From: Saprospiraceae bacterium
GTDB lineage: Bacteria > Bacteroidota > Bacteroidia > Chitinophagales > Saprospiraceae
Length of the DNA: 37,866 nucleotides
Direction: 5' to 3'
NCBI GenBank assembly: GCA_026993525.1
Contig: JALWSS010000200.1
Coordinates: 1-37,866, forward strand
The translations under genes and the position numbers were made by a program. Below, in pieces: positions 33,336-37,866 of this stretch (position 1 is the first letter of the stretch; each line of letters starts with the position of its first letter). Below the pieces are notes generated by a model, which saw nothing but the letters and a program-made list of their open reading frames with translations, was not told the DNA's origin and made no database searches.

Positions 33336-33591
33336 TTTAGTATTCTTTTTCTTCGCCCTTCGGGCAACCTGACGGCAAATTTTACGAAGCAGGGCAGTTT
33401 TCGTTCATCCAACAGCCCTTTTTCAATAGCCGGCAAAAATACACTTTTGCCCCACAAGGCGGGTTGTGAATTCCCCGGCAAAAAACCGGTTGTTTCTGAT
33501 TGAGTCTGGTCACGCCCTGTTCCCCAAGAAATTCAACCCGTAGCCTTTGGCCGGGGCCCTTTCAACAATTCCAACAAATCAACAAATCAAC

Positions 33592-33703
33592 CTGCCGAAG
33601 GCAGCTAAACTTTGCCGCCAGGCAAACTAAACCCGCCAAAGGCGGCTAAACTCACCAAAGGTGACTAAACTCACCGAAGGTGACTAAACCCGCCGAAGGC
33701 GGC
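33592..33703. repeat. Array of six covarying mini-hairpins with CTAAAC spacers
   Basis: Six tandem units, mostly 19 nt: TGCC-GAA-GGCA, TTGCC-GCCA-GGCAA, CCGCC-AAA-GGCGG, TCACC-AAA-GGTGA, TCACC-GAA-GGTGA and CCGCC-GAA-GGCGG. The spacer is CTAAAC, sometimes with an extra A. Stem bases change on both sides together. The last unit runs into the -7 box of the TonB receptor gene. Confidence 0.92.
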
Positions 33704-33711
33704 TATCTTTG
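33704..33711 (+). promoter_or_regulatory. -7 box TATCTTTG of the TPP riboswitch transcript
   Basis: A perfect TAnnTTTG. Transcription would start about 33717, just before the riboswitch P1 stem at 33721. A clear -33 TTTG is missing; that position lies in the mini-hairpin array. Confidence 0.65.
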
Positions 33712-33720
33712 CCCCACGTC

Positions 33721-33801
33721 TCATTTGGGGTGCCCTGCCCGTTGGCGGGGCTGAGATCATACCCATCGAACCTGCCCGGGTAATTCCGGGAAGGGAAATG
33801 A
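33721..33801 (+). promoter_or_regulatory. TPP (THI-box) riboswitch
   Basis: The conserved aptamer parts are all visible: GGGGTGCC (33727-33734), a short P3 insertion, GCTGAGATCATACCC (33760s region), AACCTG, GGGTAATTCCGGGAAGGGA. P1 is TCATTT (33721-33726) with AAATGA (33796-33801). It binds thiamin diphosphate and should lower expression of the downstream receptor when the cofactor is plentiful. AAATGAGTG (33796-33804) can alternatively pair with CACTCATTT (33833-33841), which would compete with P1 and is a likely expression platform. Confidence 0.95.
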
Positions 33802-33915
33802 GTGCTCACCAATTATTGCAGCCACTCATTTAAGATAGGTAACCCATCGTGTTCCGTGCCTGACAGTCAGACCGGCGTCTGGCGGCACCCTATTTAACCA
33901 ACCAAATTTTACACG

Positions 33916-36384
33916 ATGAAAAAGTTACAACTGGCGGCATTGCTGCTCTTCCTGGCCGGACCCGGCCACGCTCAGATCAAAATCCTTGGCAACGTTACCG
34001 ACACCCGGGGAGTGCCGCTGCCCGGTGCTACCGTTCAGGTGCCGGGCACCACCCTCGGCGCCTCCAGCGACCTGGAAGGCACCTTTGAGCTGTACCTGAA
34101 AGAACCCGGAACCTACGACCTGCAAGCGAGCTACGTCGGCTACAAACCCGCCACTGCCAGGCTCGTCATTGCCGCAGGCGAGGAGGTGAAAGAGGTCACT
34201 TTGATATTGCAGGAAGAAGCCACCGTGCTGCAAACCCTGACCCTGAAAGCCACCCGGCTGGGCGCTTCAACACCGTTTACCACCCAGGTGATCACAAAAG
34301 AAGAATTGCAAAACAAAAACCTGGGGCAGGATGTGCCCTTCCTTTTGGAAGATGCCCCCTCGGTGGTGGTCACTTCCGACGCCGGCACCGGCATTGGCTA
34401 CACCGGCATCCGCATCCGGGGCACCGATGCCACCCGCATCAACGTGACCATCAACGGGGTGCCCCTCAACGATTCCGAATCGCAGGGGGTGTTCTGGGTT
34501 GACCTGCCGGACTTTGCCTCCTCCGCCGCCGATATTCAGATCGAACGGGGGGTGGGCTCCTCCACCAACGGCCCCGGCGCCTTCGGGGCCACCATCAACC
34601 TGAACACCAGCCTGCTGGAACCCGTCGAATACGCCGAAGCCAACCTCGGCACCGGGTCTTTCGGAACCAAAAAACGGAACTTCCGGTTCGGCAGCGGACT
34701 GATGCCCTGGAAGGGCAACCAGGATGTCGGCTTCACCCTTGACGGCCGCCTTTCCAACATCACTTCCGACGGCTACATTGACCGGGCCCGCGCCGACCTG
34801 GAGTCCTTCTTTGTGTCGGGTGCTTTCATCGGCAACAAGTCGGCCCTTCGGGTAAATGTCTTCTCCGGCCACGAAGAAACCTACCAGGCCTGGAACGGTG
34901 TGCCCGCCCAATGGGTTAACGACGAAAAATTGCGACGCTACAACTCCGCCGGCACCGAAAAACCGGGCCTGCCTTACGAAGACGAAGTGGACGACTACAC
35001 CCAAACCCACTACCAGCTCCATTTCGACCACAAGCTGAACGAGCGGATGGACCTGGGCCTCTCGACTTTTGCGACGACGGGAAAAGGCTTTTTTGAACAG
35101 TACAAAGCCGATGAGGAGCGCTCCCGCTACCTGCTCAATGACACCCTGCCCGACTGCTGTTACGACTTCGTGCGTCGCCGCTGGCTCGACAACACCTTTT
35201 TCGGAACCTTGTGGACCCTTAACTACCGCACTGACGACAACAGGCTCAACCTCACCCTGGGCGGCATCGTCAGCAAATACTCCGGCGACCACTTCGGGGA
35301 ACTGATCGACGGGGAACTGCTGTTGCCGGAGCAGTTCGGCCACCGCTACTATTTCTCCAACGGAGAAAAAAAAGACTTCACCACCTACCTGAAGTCCCGG
35401 TACGAACATTCCGACAAGCTGTCGCTATTTGCTGAGTTGCAATTGCGAAAAGTGGATTACCAGACCCAGGGCACCAACAACGACCTGCTGGGGTTTGCCG
35501 TCAGCGCCAACCACAGCTTCTTCAATCCCAAATTCGGCTTTGTTTACGAGCCCTTCCTCGACTGGGTCGTCAACGGCTCTTTTGCCGTGGGCCAGCGCGA
35601 GCCCAACCGCGACGACTACATCAACGCCCTGAACGGGCAACCGGTGCGCCCGGAAAAGGTGTACGATTTTGAACTGGGCCTGCGCCACGTCAGCCCGCAA
35701 CATTCCTATTCGCTGAACGCCTTTTACATGAATTACAAAGACCAACTGGTGCTCACCGGCAACATCAACGACGTGGGCGAGGCCATCCGCCAGAACGTGG
35801 ACAAAAGCTACCGCTACGGCGTGGAACTCAGCGCCAGCCTGGCCCCCACCAGCCGCCTCACCCTGGCGGGCAATGCCACCCTCAGCCAGAACAAGATCGA
35901 GGGCTTCACGGAGTACATTGACAACTGGGACACCGGCGAACAGGAGGTCGTCTTCCACGGCACCACCGACATCGCCTTCTCACCCAACTTCATTGCCTTC
36001 GGTAAAATCGGCTACAACCTCTTCGCCAGCCGCCGGGTGGACGCCAACCTGGCATTCACCCTGAAACACGTCGGCAAACAGTTCATTGACAACACCTCCA
36101 ATGAAAACACCACCCTGGACGCCTACACGACAGGCGGTCTGCAACTCCGGCTCGGCATCGTCACCTCCCGCTTCGACGAGGTGCTGCTCAACCTCAGGGT
36201 GAACAACCTCTTCGACACCCGCTACAGCGCCAACGCCTGGACCTACCGCTACATCTCCCCCTCCTACGACGCACGCCCCGACGACCCCTACGCCCGACTG
36301 GAATCCGGCAACACCTACAACCTGACGGGATTCTACCCCCAGGCCGGTCGCAACTTCCTCCTCGGCCTGACGATCAGGATCTGA
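33916..36384 (+). CDS. TonB-dependent outer-membrane receptor, probable thiamin uptake
   Basis: An 822-residue receptor. Signal peptide is MKKLQLAALLLFLAGPGHAQ. A carboxypeptidase-regulatory-like domain (about 21-100; ILGNVTDTRGVPLPGATVQVPG) is followed by the plug (about 115-230; IRIRGTDATRINVTINGVPLNDSESQGVFWVDLPD) and a 22-strand-type barrel ending in the aromatic-rich FYPQAGRNFLLGLTIRI. The gene lies 114 nt after a TPP riboswitch, so its substrate is probably thiamin, a phosphate ester or a precursor. Riboswitch-linked TonB receptors are known in Bacteroidota, often with a PnuT transporter and thiamin pyrophosphokinase; neither follows here, so the inner-membrane step must be elsewhere. 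sucA in this window uses the same cofactor. Confidence 0.92.
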   Translation: MKKLQLAALLLFLAGPGHAQIKILGNVTDTRGVPLPGATVQVPGTTLGASSDLEGTFELYLKEPGTYDLQASYVGYKPATARLVIAAGEEVKEVTLILQEEATVLQTLTLKATRLGASTPFTTQVITKEELQNKNLGQDVPFLLEDAPSVVVTSDAGTGIGYTGIRIRGTDATRINVTINGVPLNDSESQGVFWVDLPDFASSAADIQIERGVGSSTNGPGAFGATINLNTSLLEPVEYAEANLGTGSFGTKKRNFRFGSGLMPWKGNQDVGFTLDGRLSNITSDGYIDRARADLESFFVSGAFIGNKSALRVNVFSGHEETYQAWNGVPAQWVNDEKLRRYNSAGTEKPGLPYEDEVDDYTQTHYQLHFDHKLNERMDLGLSTFATTGKGFFEQYKADEERSRYLLNDTLPDCCYDFVRRRWLDNTFFGTLWTLNYRTDDNRLNLTLGGIVSKYSGDHFGELIDGELLLPEQFGHRYYFSNGEKKDFTTYLKSRYEHSDKLSLFAELQLRKVDYQTQGTNNDLLGFAVSANHSFFNPKFGFVYEPFLDWVVNGSFAVGQREPNRDDYINALNGQPVRPEKVYDFELGLRHVSPQHSYSLNAFYMNYKDQLVLTGNINDVGEAIRQNVDKSYRYGVELSASLAPTSRLTLAGNATLSQNKIEGFTEYIDNWDTGEQEVVFHGTTDIAFSPNFIAFGKIGYNLFASRRVDANLAFTLKHVGKQFIDNTSNENTTLDAYTTGGLQLRLGIVTSRFDEVLLNLRVNNLFDTRYSANAWTYRYISPSYDARPDDPYARLESGNTYNLTGFYPQAGRNFLLGLTIRI

Positions 36385-36390
36385 CCGTAA

Positions 36391-36468
36391 CGGCGAGCTC
36401 CAGATCGCCGAAAAAGTACCGGTGATCTCCAGATCGCCGAAAAAGTACCGGTGATCTCCAGATCGCCG
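36391..36468. repeat. Three 20-nt hairpins with AAAAAGTAC spacers
   Basis: The three units are at 36391-36410, 36420-36439 and 36449-36468. Each pairs CGG[C/T]GA[G/T]CT with AGATCGCCG around CC. The two 9-nt spacers are identical. The array begins 6 nt after the stop of the TonB receptor gene. Confidence 0.88.
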
Positions 36469-36517
36469 GCCTGGCATTGAAAAGGAGCAGCAGGAACTGG
36501 GGAATCAGGGATGAGGG

Positions 36518-36575
36518 ATGCCCCGTGCCGATACCGAATCCCGAAGAATTTCGGGACGGTACCGGCATCGGGGGA
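36518..36575. repeat. Composite nested hairpin, inverted relative of 2611-2660
   Basis: The inner palindrome TCCCGAA-GAAT-TTCGGGA (36539-36556) sits inside a longer imperfect stem, with GTGCCGATACCG pairing to CGGTACCGGCAT. The outer flanks match 2611-2660 in reverse orientation, but the inner loop reads GAAT on the plus strand at both loci. Confidence 0.75.
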
Positions 36576-36602
36576 AGAATTGAGGGGGTCGGGCTGGCCC
36601 GC

Positions 36603-36686
36603 CATAAACATGGCGAAGCCATCTAAACTCCGCCGCCAGGCGGACTAAACCCGACGAAGGAGGCTAAACTTCGCCGCCAGGCGGGG
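36603..36686. repeat. Mini-hairpin array with CTAAAC spacers
   Basis: The units are ATGGC-GAA-GCCAT, CCGCC-GCCA-GGCGG, an imperfect CCGACGAAGGAGG and CGCC-GCCA-GGCG, with CTAAAC spacers. The first four units of the inverted array at 21525-21626 appear here in the same order. Confidence 0.88.
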
Positions 36687-36713
36687 GACTGGCTGATGCA
36701 AATTTCCGCTCGT

Positions 36714-37043
36714 TTATACGATTCTTGCAACTATTGCTGAACCTACAATTATTAAAAACAAAAGAATGTTTAGAATTGCTCCGACCCATTTGAACCATGT
36801 TGACGGCTCTTTCTTTACAAAACTCAAAGCTGTAAGTATTATTCCGATCACACAGAGAATTTGAGTGGCAACTACAATGATTGCCGAGGGCTCTGGTATG
36901 CCTTCACCTGCCTTTATCGTTGTCGGAATTGTTGACAGGAGATAAAAAAACAATCCCATTGTAATCAACGATACTATCATTGAGAGTTTTGAAAACCTCT
37001 TTTGAGTGTTTTGCCTTTCGATTTTGTCCAGGATTTCTTCCAT
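36714..37043 (-). CDS. Small hypothetical membrane protein
   Basis: A 109-residue protein with three predicted membrane segments (about residues 20-41, 54-76, 86-107) after a charged N-terminus (MEEILDKIERQNTQKRFSKL). No family is recognised. It is distinctly AT-rich compared with the rest of the window, which suggests recent acquisition. It stands alone between repeat blocks, with no neighbour to suggest a role. Start ATG 37043. Confidence 0.65.
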   Translation of the reverse strand: MEEILDKIERQNTQKRFSKLSMIVSLITMGLFFYLLSTIPTTIKAGEGIPEPSAIIVVATQILCVIGIILTALSFVKKEPSTWFKWVGAILNILLFLIIVGSAIVARIV

Positions 37044-37089
37044 AGGTTGATGGTTTTTCTGATTGATGGAAACAGTTCATTGGAGGAAG

Positions 37090-37235
37090 ATTGCAAATGC
37101 CGCTTCGCTCAAGACTTGCGGGGACTGGGGGCTAAACTCCGTCGCCAAGCGGGGTAATTCAGGAGCTGACCGGAAGTCAGCGCCTGACCAGGGGATTGCA
37201 AATGCCGTTTCGCTCAAGACTTGCGGGGACTGGGG
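37090..37235. repeat. Two copies of a ~41-bp direct repeat
   Basis: The copies are at 37090-37130 and 37195-37235; they are nearly identical and both run GATTGCAAATGCCG ... CTCAAGACTTGCGGGGACTG. Between them are a degenerate mini-hairpin unit (37131-37160) and CTGAC-CGGAA-GTCAG. A third, more diverged copy is at 37751-37790. Confidence 0.85.
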
Positions 37236-37247
37236 CCCCACCAGGAC

Positions 37248-37658
37248 TCAAAATGGCTGAACGTCAGGCGCTACAAATCCTTTCCTGGCTTCTTCGGAAG
37301 AAAAAATATCAAAACTGTAATGGCTGCTGATCAGGGTCTTGAAATCATCCTTTAGCTTTGGATGCTCCCGGATAAACTCATCAAAACGCTGAGCGGATGA
37401 CTTCTGCATGAAGTGGTTCACCGCTTCGATTGCCGCCACGGTAAGTGTGGTGTGGTATTTATCCCTGGCTCCGGCATACTCAACAAATTTTTGCAATTGA
37501 GCCTGGATGTTTGCTTTGGCCTTTTCCAGCCCATACTTCCGAATGTGCACCCACGCCAGTCGCAAATGCGCTTCATGGTCAAATGCGGCTGGGTCTATTT
37601 TACACTCCCGAAATTGTTCGAGAAATTCTTCATCGGTCAGTTTGGTAAGTTCGCTCAT
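37248..37658 (-). CDS. Hypothetical small helical protein
   Basis: A 136-residue soluble protein from MSELTKLTDEEFLEQFRECK. It is helical and has conserved-looking polar patches: FDHEAHLRLAWVHIRKYG, KYHTTLTVAAIEAVNHFM and ISSHYSFDIFSSEEARKGFV. Similar proteins of unknown function occur in Bacteroidota and elsewhere; the His-rich pattern could bind a metal, but this is a guess. The frame extends to 37817, and Met codons at 37682, 37676 and 37673 are also possible. 37658 gives the most compact N-terminus. It lies between two copies of the 41-bp repeat. Confidence 0.65.
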   Translation of the reverse strand: MSELTKLTDEEFLEQFRECKIDPAAFDHEAHLRLAWVHIRKYGLEKAKANIQAQLQKFVEYAGARDKYHTTLTVAAIEAVNHFMQKSSAQRFDEFIREHPKLKDDFKTLISSHYSFDIFSSEEARKGFVAPDVQPF

Positions 37659-37750
37659 TGGACTTTTTTTCATCATACTCATTAAAACAGGCAGCAAAGT
37701 AAGTGAAACTGAGATTGATGGAGAAGGGAACTGGTTTTGGTTGGAGCTGA

Positions 37751-37790
37751 GATTGCAAATGCCACTCCCCTCAAGACTTGCAAGGACTGG
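37751..37790. repeat. Third, diverged copy of the ~41-bp repeat
   Basis: GATTGCAAATGCCACTCC ... CTCAAGACTTGCAAGGACTG. It differs from the copies at 37090 and 37195 by several substitutions. With them it flanks the hypothetical gene at 37248-37658. Confidence 0.8.
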
Positions 37791-37799
37791 TAAATCCTC

Positions 37800-37866
37800 C
37801 ATCCAAACATCCCTCATCCCTCACCCCTCATCCCTCACCCCTCACCCCTTCACCCCTCTCCTCACC
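37800..37866. repeat. CATCCCT/CACCCCT heptamer array running off the window
   Basis: Seven-base units CATCCCT and CACCCCT continue to the last base of the window, so the right end of the array is not seen. Confidence 0.85.

Noticed and set aside
31191-33503. 770-residue plus-strand open frame opposite thrS
   Set aside because: It begins in tandem repeats and runs antisense to an intact threonyl-tRNA synthetase; it is a composition artefact of GC-rich coding DNA.
34267-35409. 380-residue minus-strand frame opposite the TonB receptor
   Set aside because: Shadow of the receptor gene; Gly/Val-rich with no signal or domain.
36391-36468. Possible CRISPR: 29-bp period
   Set aside because: The spacers are identical 9-mers, so it is a simple hairpin array.

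Overview
The window looks like a chromosomal segment of a GC-rich member of the Bacteroidota, probably near Saprospiria; the class is an inference from gene content, not a proven assignment. Several secreted proteins end in type IX secretion (T9SS) C-terminal sorting domains, a PorZ-like T9SS component is present, lipoboxes read A/G-C, clear Shine-Dalgarno sequences are missing, and TAnnTTTG -7 boxes stand before several starts. No tRNA, rRNA, CRISPR array, transposase or prophage gene was seen.

Layout. 1-5 kb: a secreted M1 peptidase (+), a secreted deacetylase-like protein (-) and a small AT-richer lipoprotein. 5-10 kb (-): an orphan sensor kinase, a terminator, then 2-oxoglutarate dehydrogenase E1 (sucA) followed 14 nt later by a ferritin-like/VIT1 iron transporter fusion. 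10-13 kb: a small lipoprotein (+) and a two-gene envelope operon (-) of an OmpA-type protein and a membrane-anchored coiled-coil helix-hairpin-helix protein. 13-17 kb (+): PorZ and a YihY/BrkB membrane protein. 17-19 kb: a lower-GC accessory patch with an antitoxin/PIN toxin pair, three repeats at exact 32-bp spacing, and an AAA/DUF4143 ATPase. 19-23.6 kb: a YpdA-type reductase, a DUF3667 protein, and an mtnA plus class II aldolase pair (methylthioribose salvage or disposal). 24-28 kb (-): DUF5691 protein, glycosyltransferase and threonine aldolase. 28-31 kb (+): a di-haem peroxidase lipoprotein and a T9SS cargo protein, each with a terminator. 31-33 kb (-): thrS. 33.5-36.4 kb (+): promoter, TPP riboswitch and a TonB-dependent receptor, probably for thiamin uptake. 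36.7-37.7 kb (-): two small unrecognised genes.

The most unusual content is not a gene cluster but the repeats that fill nearly every intergenic gap. They form separable families: (1) tandem arrays, mostly with 7-bp units of unrelated sequence; (2) short palindromes CCCGAN-GAAT-N'TCGGG, whose innermost pair changes in a compensated way, nested inside those arrays; (3) tandem ~19-nt mini-hairpins with covarying stems separated by CTAAAC, at three loci; (4) a 20-nt hairpin array with AAAAAGTAC spacers; (5) an iterated 14-mer, TTTGCCGAAGGAAA, mostly inside coding sequence and read in several different frames. At several genes the tandem repeats supply the last codons and the stop. All counts were made by eye and may be incomplete.
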